Assembly: GCA_023213395.1 (NCBI GenBank)
Contig: CM041465.1
Coordinates: 22,258,001 to 22,322,000 of the forward strand
Length of the DNA stretch: 64,000 nucleotides
Direction of reading: 5' to 3'
From: Cycas panzhihuaensis
Taxonomy: Eukaryota; Cycadophyta
Positions within the stretch are counted from its first letter, which is position 1. The number at the start of each line of letters is the position of its first letter. The notes under the pieces are model-generated. The model searched no databases. It was not told the origin of the DNA and was given only the letters and a program-made list of their open reading frames with translations. Made by a program: the position numbers and the translations under genes. Below, piece after piece: positions 1 to 10,033 of this stretch.

Positions 1-7
1 TATCCTA

Positions 8-2402
8 TTACTGCCCTGCTCCTAGGGCACCATCTCCTAGTCAGTGTCATCCCTCTCCTGGGGACCACATCCCTCCGAGGCTCCTCCTGGGCCTCCGTGA
101 GCTCCCTGCCTCACTCCCCTCATCGCGTGGCCACCTCGGTGTCATCATTGTCGTGTAGGTATGCATCCTACTCTGGCTCGACCTTGATGCCACTTGGTCC
201 ACCAGCTGATCATATCAGGCCTGGATACGACTCTCTCACTCTCCACTCCTTAGAGATGCTCCTTTAGTACTACTATCTAGACCCTACTCTCGGTGTCTCC
301 ACCTGCTCCCCCCTGAGCTTCTAGAGCTTGTACGTGACCCCGCAACGTGTCCCACTTGCTCTGGGCCTTATCTAGCTCCCACTGCATTTGTCCCCTAAAT
401 GCTATGTGCTCTTGGGACTCTGCAACCCAAATATCTCTTGCCCTCACCAACAGGGCAAATGCTGCCATGTGGGCACTTGCCGATCTAGGTACATCCTCGA
501 TCTGGATGGGTGGTTGTCCCTCTGCGTATACCTCAGGGAACATCTCCCTCACCATAGCCTCTACTAACCGCTGGATCTCTGTGGCACCTGTAAATCGAGC
601 ATACCATATGTCAATATATATCCAGTTGCATATCGAAATAAAACCAAATCAAACTATCTATCCGGCTATCAAATGATGAAATGGTTACATCTCATCTGCC
701 GTAGCCACTGGCTCCTCTACTCATGTGATAGCCTCTCCTCCTAGCTCCCTGCCAACTGCTAGTACCTCCTCCTCAAGTACCACCTCTGCCTGGGCCTCTC
801 TCCTCACTAGGACTAGATCAGTTGTCGCCTCTCTGGATCTCCTCATGATCTGTAGCTTGTAGGCCCTCGTCACTGGCCCCCTGCTCTCCTTTACAGCCCT
901 TGATGGGCCTGCCTCTCTATCGACAGTCCTGGATGGCCCTGATGCTCCTCCTGCTATCCCTGATGGGCCTGCCTCTCCCATAAATCATGACGGGTTGGCC
1001 ATATTTCCTCCATCTCCATCATCATCATCCCCTAAGAGCGCCCATGCTCTGCCTATCTCATCGTCACTATCCCACCTCACTGCCCTATATGGATCTACCA
1101 CATAATCTGTCATAGTACAGAGGTCCAGTGATGTAGTCTCCATTAAGTGTCGGATATGGGCCTGGTCCTCTGTCCTCCTTAGACTGGTCTGCCACTTGTG
1201 GACCATCGGGGCCCACTCTGCAATGGGGTGTGGTCCCCTCGCTGGTGCCACTGCTCCAAAATGATCGAAGAACCAATACTATAGCAATGTGCTATATGAC
1301 AGTCCTCTCCTGCTTATCATCCTAATAGCATCTAGCTACGTGACAAGGTTCACCACTATTAGGGTGGCCCAATCCATCCTCTCGCTGGCCTCACAGTGGC
1401 GCACTACATCCATCCATCCCCTAGGGATGTCCCTATAGTTCTGTTTCTGGGAAACCCAGAATAGAATGCACAATGTGATGAGCTTCCTCACCCAAGGAAT
1501 CCTAGACATAACCATGGTCTGGAGAGGAACCCCTCTCATCTTCCATCTATCTATCCCTGTGAAGAACACTGCTGCCTCCCTGTGCACCGCCTCATTACTA
1601 GGCACCACTCCCAGTGCAACTAGCCTCCCAGTCACCGGTACTCCCAGTATTCGCCTGATATCCCTCGGTATCACTGTCATGTCTCCCACCTGGGTAGGTA
1701 GAAAATGTGCCTGCTCTGGTCCTAGTGTGATACTATATCAACTAATAGTCCCTAGTATGACATATATTGAGGTGTCTTTAGGGACTTCAATAGGCCACAC
1801 CTCTTTAGGACCCTCTTGTTCTCCCTGGTCATCATCTCGATGAAGCTGAGCATCGCCGTCCCTATGTTCTCGCAGTTATCTACCGTGATAATAGCCTGTC
1901 AACACCACAAAAAATAATCAAAATCAAGCTCATGTCAGTTCTCTACCCTTTTGATTATCTCTCAGCTTTGTCTGATTGAGACTTGGGGCCTCTTGGCCCC
2001 CCATCTTCTTTTTTCTATAAGTTTGCCTTCGTATCATGCTAAACTCCATGGTACCATAGAGTTTAGCTCAGGTCCTGCAGTGATCGGAGCCCCATGGTAA
2101 AGATTGCGACATTGCGATCTTTACCATGGTACAAACAGCACCCCCTCGATGGGGGGGTTTCTACCCAAAAAATGAAAAAAAATCTTTATGGGTGGACCCC
2201 TGTGGGGTCCACCGAGACCAGGGATGTCTAATGCCCAGGACCCCCTCTTTCTGGGTCTAAATCAGACTTCGAGAGGTCACTATTTGCCCATATGGGGCAC
2301 AAAATCTATATAAAAACCAACAAAAAAGCATAGAAATTAAAACTTCAAAATGGGATGGGTTCTATAGGATCCACTCACTGGATCTGGCCTGGCTATTGCC
2401 AT
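8..2402 (-). pseudogene. antisense PMD-like accessory gene of T1 (three exons, decayed)
   Basis: Read on the - strand. Exon 1 is 2379-2402 (ATG plus seven codons, MAIARPDP), intron 1 is 1896-2378 (483 nt, GTGAGT donor), exon 2 is 696-1895, intron 2 is 588-695 and exon 3 is 8-587, ending in TAA. The predicted protein has a plant-mobile-domain-like core: GDMTVIPRDIRRILGVPVTG at 1630-1690, then DWATLIVVNL, then a W-F-F-D-H-F segment near 1240, then a DLCTMTDYVVDPYRAVRWD block. The C-terminus (exon 3) is rich in Q, E and R and looks coiled-coil. Family knowledge: PMD proteins (MAIN/MAIL type) are nuclear and also occur in transposons. A 1-bp deletion before GDMTV and a GT to AT change at the second donor show decay. 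The role in the element is unknown. Confidence 0.7.
2041..2129. repeat. two inverted repeats in intron 1 of the antisense gene
   Basis: The stretch 2092-2129 has 16-bp arms (CCATGGTAAAGATTGC against GCGATCTTTACCATGG, one mismatch) around a 6-nt loop. The stretch 2041-2064 is a nearly perfect 24-nt palindrome with arms AAACTCCATGGT and ACCATAGAGTTT. Weaker versions lie at matching intron positions in T3 (about 27783-27815) and T4 (about 53715-53800). Confidence 0.75.
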
Positions 2403-2562
2403 CTTGCTCTGATGGTCTCAGTGGCTATCTTTGTGCTCTAATCTGACAGTCTGATCTCCCGCTGCATGCCTCCATAGTCAGGTGGCACTCCGCTGTGTAA
2501 AGAAATAGCTCTGGTTTCTCTTGAGAGCCAGTGAAAATGAATCCATTTTTTTGTCAAATTTT

Positions 2563-2572
2563 CTTATATAGG
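2563..2572 (-). promoter_or_regulatory. TATA box of the antisense gene, copy in T1
   Basis: On the - strand the motif is CCTATATAAG, about 160 nt upstream of the predicted ATG at 2402. The same motif sits at the matching place in T3 (27339) and T4 (53270), each followed by the conserved leader block GATTCATTTTCAC. Position and conservation support a core promoter; transcription is inferred. Confidence 0.6.
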
Positions 2573-2710
2573 AGAGGGCCCTGACGAGCACTATCTCTAT
2601 TTTTGCTCTTGCGACGGTTGTTTGGACCATCCTGTTTCCTTGATCATGTTTGTCTTCTGGCCTTGTCTTCTGTTACGCTCCTTTAGCATCCTTTTCGCTC
2701 TTTCTTATGA

Positions 2711-2983
2711 GTGCATTTATGGTGCCTCATCATTACACTTTTTTGCAGGGCCCTTTCATCTTGTTTTGCATGCCACTCCCGTACATGCCCAAGTTTACAC
2801 TTGTTTGGCTCGTCTCACCGTCCTGGACTCATTTTCGTAGCTCTTTTCTTCTCCTGGGGTCTCCAAGGGGAATGCTCCCCCATTCAGGGGCATGTTTTGC
2901 TTCCCAAAGGAACCTTTGGTACCCAAGGTATATTTTTCTGCCCGCTTTCATACAATGGTCAGATAGCTTGCTTTTGTCCTTAA
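2711..2983 (+). other. conserved open frame between antisense promoter and extra RNase H (T1)
   Basis: A Cys/His/Ser/Leu-rich frame of 90 codons in the sense orientation. The same frame stays open at the matching place in T4 (52800-53168, - strand) and in part in T3 (27055-27237, - strand), with shared pieces such as C-H-S-x-x-x-x-S-L-x-L-F-G and W-G-L-Q-x-E-C-S. It matches no family I recognise. It could be a short leader protein, a coding part joined by splicing to the RNase H, or only conserved noncoding DNA. Confidence 0.35.
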
Positions 2984-3092
2984 GTAGCCTCATTGCTAGG
3001 TCCTCCTACCCTTCACAGCCACTTATTACTTGTCTTTTGAGCCTCTCTTTCACTCCATTATTGTTTATTATTACCAGGACTTTATGTCATAC

Positions 3093-3510
3093 ATGTCCCT
3101 CTACATTTTTACTGACGGTGGAAGCTACAATAACCCTAGACCTTCTACTGCCACTTGGATCCTTTGCAGCCCCTCTGGACACGATTTCCTGCGCTCTGGG
3201 GTCTTCCTCCCAGAGGCTACTAATAATAAAGCCGAGTACACTGTTGTTATTGAAGCTCTTACTGATGCTCTTAATTTCCATCACAGACCTATCATTTTAC
3301 TTTGTGACTCTTAGGTTGTGGTGTCTCATCTCACCTAGATTTACCAGGTGCGATGCCCTCACCTGAGAAGCCTCGCTTCGATTGCCAGATCCCTCCTGGC
3401 TTGCTTCTCATCTGTTGACATTTGACACATTCCTTGGGCTCTCAATGCTGAGGTAGATAATCTCATTTGCCTTATCTTTGAGTGTCGCCTTCCTCTTCTT
3501 GCTAATTGTC
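3093..3510 (+). pseudogene. extra RNase H domain of T1
   Basis: Translation from ATG 3093 gives an RNase HI-type fold signature: the first acidic residue in YIFTDGGSYNNP, the second in TNNKAEY, the third in LLCDS and the last in the HIPWALNAEVDN block near 3430-3470. It is separate from the RNase H fused to RT, and lies between the integrase side and the polypurine tract. Family knowledge: Tat-lineage gypsy elements can carry such an additional RNase H. Stops after LLCDS (TAG, where T4 has CAG) and later show it is dead. The polypurine tract starts about 400 nt downstream. Confidence 0.75.
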
Positions 3511-3921
3511 CTTGAGGCTTGTCCAGTTGCTCTATCACCCAAGCCCCACGACGTCATGCGCTTTGCCTTGCGATCCATTCGCACCTCTGAAACCTAGCCG
3601 CTGATGAGGTTAAACTATGGCGACTACCAGTTCTATTTACTCATCTCTTCTACTTGATTATGTACATCTCTTTGCATCTTTTATGGTGGGGGCAGCCCCC
3701 TCATCCTTCATGTTTTTCAGTCAATTCCCAGGTGACACATAAGCAGCCTCTATGTTGACTCCACCTTTACCTTCATATCCACGCATTCTTCCACAACACT
3801 TATTGGCACCCTTGACTACTGTTATGATATTGATTTATATATCTATACATACATGTGCTACTGACAGTTGTATTGCCAGCATTCGCCATCACACTATGCT
3901 TTTGAGCGGCGAGGCTCTGCT
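3511..3921 (+). other. spacer between extra RNase H and polypurine tract (T1)
   Basis: No convincing coding signal. It contains a short TA-rich run near 3834-3855 at the place where T3 has a long (AT)n tract and T4 a short one. Confidence 0.5.
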
Positions 3922-3934
3922 ACTAAGAGGGCAG
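3922..3934 (+). other. polypurine tract of T1
   Basis: The sequence ACTAAGAGGGCAG directly precedes the LTR start TGTTTCC. The matching sites are TGCTAAGGGGGCAA in T3 and CCAAGGGGGTAG in T4. This is the expected plus-strand primer site. Confidence 0.7.
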
Positions 3935-6632
3935 TGTTTCCCAGATTCTAGGAATGGATATGAAGCGGTTGACTCAGGTAAGTGCAGGTATGCTTCTCAC
4001 CTTATTACTGTGTTCTTTTGTAATGAGTATATGCTTGCATGCTATGATTTTGTAGATGGTCCTGTTGTCATCTACACCTATCTAGCCTATGACGACTATA
4101 GCGGGGGCACATTCCCAGCGAGTGTGATACCCCAGTGGCTACATCACTTCCCACATTTTGCCCTACTCACCTTAAGACCTAGTTGGTTCATGTCATGCTT
4201 TCCCGTATGATAATCCATCGTCGTTTGGTTGACTTGTCGCATCTTTGAGTCCCATTGTTACTTCTTGTGGCTTATCTGTCTGCTTGTCTACCTCTGGGTA
4301 GGTGGGCCTGCCCCCTATCAGCCTCCTAGGTCACTAATCCACAACCCAGGCTAGTTGTTTGGGTCAATTTTGACCTTTGGTCCCTGCTTGATTTTTACGA
4401 TGCAGTAAAGTTTCTGCAGATGTGACTATTATGACCTATTTTTAAAAACCACCGTGGCAATTCTCGCATTTATTATGGAATTACCACATGTCTCATGACT
4501 TAACCCACTACCAGCCATGCCCTAATCACTCGATTAGGGTTGAGGCTAGGTGTTTAAGTCTTACCCAACTCATTTTAGGGATCCTTTTGGCTCACTTTAG
4601 AAGGATCATAAGGAAAAATGTCATGTTGTCTGCTATCTCCTACTGCTCTACTCTTGTTTTAGGACCTACAACCACTCTCCAACACCTAGCTCTCCTTTGG
4701 TTTGGCTGTGACATCTTCCTAGCCCCTTGCACACCTTGGAGAGGGCTTTCTTAAGGAGTTTCTAGGACTTCTTTGCCTAGGCAGCCATCAAGCAGTCTCA
4801 AGTGCAGGATTTTCCTTCGGCCACCTTAGTAAGGACCCCACACCTACTACTCCACAGCTTTTTTTTCAGATTTCTTAGCCTCTTCTCAGCAGGTTTTGAT
4901 AGAGGCAAATGTCTCCCATATTTCCCAAGGTATTTATTGGTCTAAGGTCTTTCCTTGCCTAGTTTATGCTCAGTTTTTCATGGTTATTTCTAGCTTGTCT
5001 TGTCTTACTTTTGGAGGTTGTTTCTTGTCTTTGTCTTGGACTATTTTCCCTATTGTTTGGGCTTCGTTTCTTGTGTTTGACACCCAGGACAGTGGCCAAA
5101 GAGGGTTGCATAAGGTTTGGGATAGAGCTAGGTAGATTCTACACCACCCTCATGCTCCCTAAGAGGCTCCTTCCCTCCAAACCTTCCTCTTTGTCTCTGT
5201 GCTACTTCTAGGGTGGGGCTAAGGGTTAGAAGCATGTTTCCAGCCACTGAAATTAGCGTTTACACCTATTGCAATTTTGGTTTGCAGGCCTATATCTTCA
5301 TTCTGGGTAATGCATAAGCCCCAGCTACTTGTCCCAAGCTCAACCTTGTCCTTAGCAACCCGATTTGCTTCCCATAGCACTCCGGTTTGCTGGGAATCTC
5401 TTTAAGCTTCCTTGTACTTTTATTGTCTCTATTTGTAGCCTTTTGTATAGCCCTATCCTTGCTAGCTTGTTGCTTCTTGAGGGAAGGTAGGGTTGCTCTA
5501 TATAGGAGGTGGGCCACTCCGAGGCTTACTAACTTATCCACCATTCATTTGGATAGTTTTCATCATAGTTTATTACTGCAATATTATAGTTCATAAATGC
5601 TAATATATATATATATAGAGGCTTATGTCTGGTACATATATACATGTGTTGTTGGGATTCCACTTTGTGTTGCTAGCACCCTTTCTCTAGAAAGGGATAT
5701 TCTCACTTACTTGCAGGTACACAGAGGATGCAAAGGACTCATCCCTTTCACTCTCTCTCGGGTAAGTGTATATACTCATATTTATTACAGCACTTCATTT
5801 GCCATTATTACTTTCCTTTTTTCCTTTATTGGTACTCTTGTGTCACTTCCAGGGAAGGTAAGGAAGCCCCACACTTTGCCCTACCACGACCCCTCTTTCG
5901 TCGTGCTTCATGGAGCGATCTTGGACTCCTTATGGGAACGCCGCCACTTCAATCGCATCTCCATTCAAGGTATGTGCCTTTGCTTCACTTTATTTTCTTT
6001 CCTTTAGAAGATTTTTGCATGGTAGTAATTAGACCACTTGAAAGGAAAAAGGGAAATTGACTCTTCTTTTGTTTTACATTTGGTTTAGCATCCTTGTACA
6101 TTACATCTATTGTAGGAAAAGGTTTTAGGAAGACTATCCTCTTAACCTTTTCCCTTTAGTTTATAGGCTTAGCCCTTACCGTCTTAGCTTACATCGGTTC
6201 TACTCCGTTTGTTTGTGTGCTTTCGACACTCTCACCCTTTTTTATTACTCTTTATATTTCCCCTTGGTTTCCTCCACTCATCCGAGCAACCAAAGGAGCC
6301 TCAACCATAGGTTATTCACCTGCTTATTTCCCTTTGCTATAGGGAACCCTTGAGGGTTTCTCTCCCTTCCCTTTCAGCCATCCAAGGGTGGGAGGACCCT
6401 TCTTTAAGATCTATCCTGGCTACTCTTCTACCTCCTCTTTTCCTAGTAGAAGTGGGGAACCACCTTTTGGTAGCTAGGTACCATCCGCAGGTCCCAAACT
6501 CATGCTCCGGCATACAGGGTGCCCTATGTGGTATTTGCCTTACTCGTAGGTTCTTGTCCGCACCCTATAGTGCCATTGACCACCCTCACTGTTCCTACTC
6601 AATTAGGTAGCTATCCCATAGACGTGCATCTA
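3935..6632 (+). repeat. 3' LTR of T1
   Basis: It starts TGTTTCC and ends GTGCATCTA (CA changed to TA); about 2.7 kb. It is homologous end to end with the reverse-complement LTRs at 10034-12814, 42095-44869 and 49132-51885. A run of TATATATA at 5602-5617, about 1.67 kb into the LTR, is a candidate TATA region. Open frames inside it are not conserved and I do not call genes. Confidence 0.85.
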
Positions 6633-9120
6633 GGAGTCACACTAGTAAAGGCATTCTAGATTACATACATTCAGATGTATGGGGACCAGCCCCTAAAATA
6701 TCTTACGGAGGATCATTATATTATGTCACATTTATAGATGATTACTCCAGGAAGGTATGGGTCTATTTTTTGAAAAGGAAATATGAAGTTTTCAGTGTGT
6801 TTAAGTGGTTCAAGGCTTTAGTTGAGAACAGTACTGGTAAGATAATCAAATGTTTAAGAATTGACAATGGAGGTGAGTTCAACTCTTTAGAGTTTGAGAA
6901 CTATTGTAGAGAAGCTGGGATCAAAAGACACAAGACCACTTGCTATACTCTGTAGCAAAATGGCATTACTGAGCACATGAATAGGACACTCTTGGAAAGA
7001 GCAAGAAGCATGCTAAGTAATGTAGGAGTGGAGTAGGGCTTGTGGGCAGAAGCTATTCAAATAACTTGTTATCTGGTAAACAGGTCACCATCACTTGCAA
7101 TAGATTACAAAATTCCTAAAGAGGTATGGACTGGACATCCATATGATTATTCAAATTTAAGAGTCTTTGGTTATGATGCTTATGCCTGGACTGACAAAAG
7201 TAAACATTCAAAGTTAGACCCAAAATCTAAGAGATATATCTTTGTTGGTTATGGTGATAAGGATGGTGTAAACATATACAGGTTATGGGATCCTACTGCC
7301 CACAAAATCACCATTAACAGAGATGTCATATTTGATGAATCTTCCCTTATAAAATCAAACAGTGTAGAAGCTAAAATGAAACAGGAGCAGCAAGATGAAC
7401 ATCAACAAGTCAAGTTTGAAATGCAGTCATCTGTAGAATCAAAAGAGCATAAAGATCTTTCTGAAAATGAATCAGCAACAGATTCACAGGAGTATGCAGA
7501 TACTCCTCTACCAATAGTTATAAGATCTACACGAGTTAGTCATCCACCTGATAGGTACATCCCTTCAATTTCTGTTGCTTTGGTTTCTAATGATGGTGAG
7601 CCCACATGTTATTAGGAAGAAGTAGATAATATCCATGGAGAGAAGTGGATAAGGGCTATGCAGGAAGAGATAGATTCTTTGAAGAAAAATAATTTATGGG
7701 ACTTGGTAGAACTTCCACATGGTAGGAAGATTGTTGGTTGCAGGTGGGTTTTTAAAAAGAAAACAGATGTTTATAGAAAGATTAATAAATACAGGGTAAG
7801 ACTGGTGGTTAAAGGTTTTGCACATAAAGTAGGTATTGACTTTCATGAGATCTTTTCACCAGTTGTCAAACTTGTTTCAATTCAAGTGCTATTAGCATTG
7901 GTAGCTTCTCTCAATTTGGAGTTGGAGCAGTTAGATGTAAAAATAACTTTTCTACATGGAGATTTAGATGACGAGATCTATGTGGATCAACTAGAAGGGT
8001 TTGTACAAGATGGTAGGAAAAGACTTTTAGGCTTAGGAAATCATTATATAGCCTGAAGCAATCACCCAGGCAGTGTTACAAGAAGTTTGATGCCTTCATA
8101 GAGAGCCAAAATTTTAAAAGAAGTAATTATGATCATTGTATTTACTTTAAATTTATGGACAATGGCTTATTCCTTATCTTGGTATTATATGTTGATGACA
8201 TGCTGGTTGCAAGTAAGAGCATGGTAGAAATCAATAAGCTAAAGGCTCAATTGGCTAGGACTTTTGATATGAAGGATCTAGGAGCTGCAAAACAAATCTT
8301 AGGCATGGAGATACATAGAGATAGGAAAAATGGTAAGCTATGGTTATCACAACAGAAATATTTGGAGAAGGTGCTAACCAGGTTCGGTATAGCAAATGTG
8401 AAACCAGTGAGTATCCCATTGGCTTCCCACTTCAAGCTTTCTTTGAATATGAGTCCTAATAGTGAAGAAGAAAAGGCTTATATGTCTCGTGTGCCTTATG
8501 CTACTATAGTAGGAAGTTTGATATATACCATGGTATGTACAAGACCTAATATTTCACATGTAGTCGGTGTAGTGAGCAAGTTTATGGCAATTCCAGGAAA
8601 GGAACATTGGGCTGCAGTGAAATGGGTGCTTCGATATTTGAGAGGCACGAGCGACTACTACATCACCTTTGGAGGTACAAGAAATCAGGTTTGTGGATAT
8701 GTTGATTCAGACTTTATAGGAGATTTAGACAAAAGAAGTTCTACTTTAGGTTATGTTTTTACTCTTGCAAATGGTCCAGTTAGTTGGATGTCCAAATTGC
8801 AGAGCATAATTGTATTGTCAACCATAGAAGCTAAATATGTTGCTGTAGCGCATGCTTGTAAAGAAGTAATCTGGTTACAGAGTCTATTGGTTGAGCTTGG
8901 AAGGAGATAGGAAAATGTAAAGGTATTTTGTGACAGTCAAAGTGCCATTTACTTAGATAAGAATCCAACTTATCACAATAGAATAAAACATATTACTTTG
9001 AAGTACCATTTTATTAGATAGGTTATGGAAGCAGGTGGAGTGGCACTTAAGAAGATTCACACCAATCAGAATTGTGTTGATATATTCACAAAACCAGTAC
9101 CATTAGAGAAGTTCAAATAG
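6633..9120 (+). pseudogene. K1 polyprotein fragment: integrase core to RNase H
   Basis: Integrase core from 6633 (HSDVWGP-type start, YVTFIDDYSRKVWVYF at about 6722-6775, then IDNGGEF) with a TAG where a glutamine codon is expected before NGI. RT: the VPLHG/GCRWVFKKK block at about 7720-7765, the catalytic YVDDM at about 8189-8203 and the SRPDISH-like motif near 8545. RNase H: a GYVDSDF-like aspartate block near 8695-8715, then the acidic residue in TIEAKY, the CDSQSA block at 8930-8945 and H-I-x-L-K-Y-H-F near 9000. A 4-bp loss near 8027 (compare K2) shifts the frame between the two RT halves. In a live element these steps make cDNA and integrate it; this copy cannot. Confidence 0.85.
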
Positions 9121-9190
9121 TGTTTGACTTCTCTTAGCTTGTAGAAAAGATGATGAAGGGTCCAGGAAAGGTACCGGGAAAATTGTTGTT

Positions 9191-9201
9191 AAGGTGGAGA
9201 T
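9191..9201 (+). other. polypurine tract of K1
   Basis: AAGGTGGAGAT immediately precedes the LTR start TGTTGGATATTG. The same tract precedes the 3' LTR of K2. Confidence 0.75.
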
Positions 9202-9846
9202 TGTTGGATATTGTGACAACAATATTTTGGGGTTAAAATTTTGGTGTGTTTTCGATGCAGTTTCCCCCCTTAATCTTTCTCAAGGGGTTCCAAGGGGGGT
9301 GGGAGCCCCCCTTAGCTGGGGGGTACAGGGGTGTGGAACTCCCCCCACTAAGAAGGGGTTCAGGGGTGATAGCCCCCGACTCAAAAAATTAGCCCTGTAA
9401 ACCTTATCAAATTATAAAGAGAATCAGGGTCATTCGATACAAATACCCTAGATTCTATGGCTGAGATTTATGCCTTGGATGTCCCTCTCATGTAGCTTGT
9501 TTTAGGGCTTTTCTTATGATGTTGTATGGAATGTAATGTATTGTGATGAGGGCGGCGACTGGTTGTTATTCCTAAGAGCACTCTGTAACTAAGATGTATT
9601 ATTTCTCCATTTTATAGCAATAAAGATCAATACCTTTCCTGTGTGGATGTTTCCCTAGCATATTGCTAGGGTTTTACCACATTATATCGGTTGCATATGT
9701 GATGTTTGGATTTTATTTTCATGTTATTGTATAATATCTAATTTTAGAACTTACATGTAATTTTAAGTTTCGATTTCTGTAACTAGTTGTAAGAATACAA
9801 TAGATCTTGGTGGCGGTTAAAGGGTTGGGACCTTGTATTCTCAACA
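9202..9846 (+). repeat. 3' LTR of K1
   Basis: This is a 645-bp LTR, TGTTGGA to CTCAACA, alignable along its length with the two 644-bp LTRs of K2. It has the same G/C-rich patch (about 9280-9390, runs of C and G) and the same ending TTGTATTCTCAACA. Confidence 0.85.
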
Positions 9847-10014
9847 TAGGTGACGTGAGAAGCGTCGTATACAAAACTTACCAATACGTTAGAAGAGGAA
9901 AAAGAATGCAAAGTATGTGTTGGGGGCTACCCAACAAAAGAAATAAGTATGGAAAACTACTAAAAGGTAGTAGTACCAACAGAAGGGATAAAAACTAGCT
10001 CCCTTACTGGAAGG

Positions 10015-10032
10015 TCCCTAGTATGGTCGCCA
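10015..10032 (-). other. primer binding site of T2
   Basis: On the - strand TGGCGACCATACTAGGGA lies one base after the LTR end. The matching sites in T3 and T4 give a consensus TGGCGACCATACTGGGGA, which has the TGG start required for tRNA 3' CCA pairing. I do not assign the tRNA. Confidence 0.65.
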
Positions 10033-10033
10033 G

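Larger units (their letters stand above)
1..6632 (+). mobile_element. Tat-like Ty3/gypsy element T1, 3' part
   Basis: This is the 3' portion of a long gypsy element; the left part lies outside the window. Reading on the + strand it holds the antisense PMD-like gene, a conserved leader frame, an extra RNase H, a polypurine tract and a complete 3' LTR. The same order recurs reverse-complemented at 23684-30396 and 49132-56340, which is how I delimited it. The LTR end at 6632 is followed at once by copia integrase sequence (K1) starting mid-gene, so T1 is inserted in K1. The probable target duplication begins with GGAGT at 6633; its partner would be left of the window. Confidence 0.85.
6633..9846 (+). 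mobile_element. Ty1/copia element K1, 3' part (Tork/TNT1-like)
   Basis: This starts in the middle of the integrase because T1 has inserted there; the 5' part is off the window. It runs through integrase, RT, RNase H and polypurine tract to the 3' LTR. It is close to the complete element K2 at 15434-20761, which allowed the ends to be placed. The LTR ends CTCAACA at 9846 and is followed by TAGGT, sequence of the T2 5' leader, so K1 is inserted in T2. Confidence 0.85.

Noticed and set aside
6350-6610. 86-codon frame near the end of the T1 LTR
   Set aside because: Matching LTR regions in other copies have stops in this frame.
9194-9400. 68-codon frame in the K1 LTR (and 15319-15621, 20099-20305 in K2)
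   Set aside because: It lies across LTR sequence; the frames end differently in the three LTRs and have no start in common.
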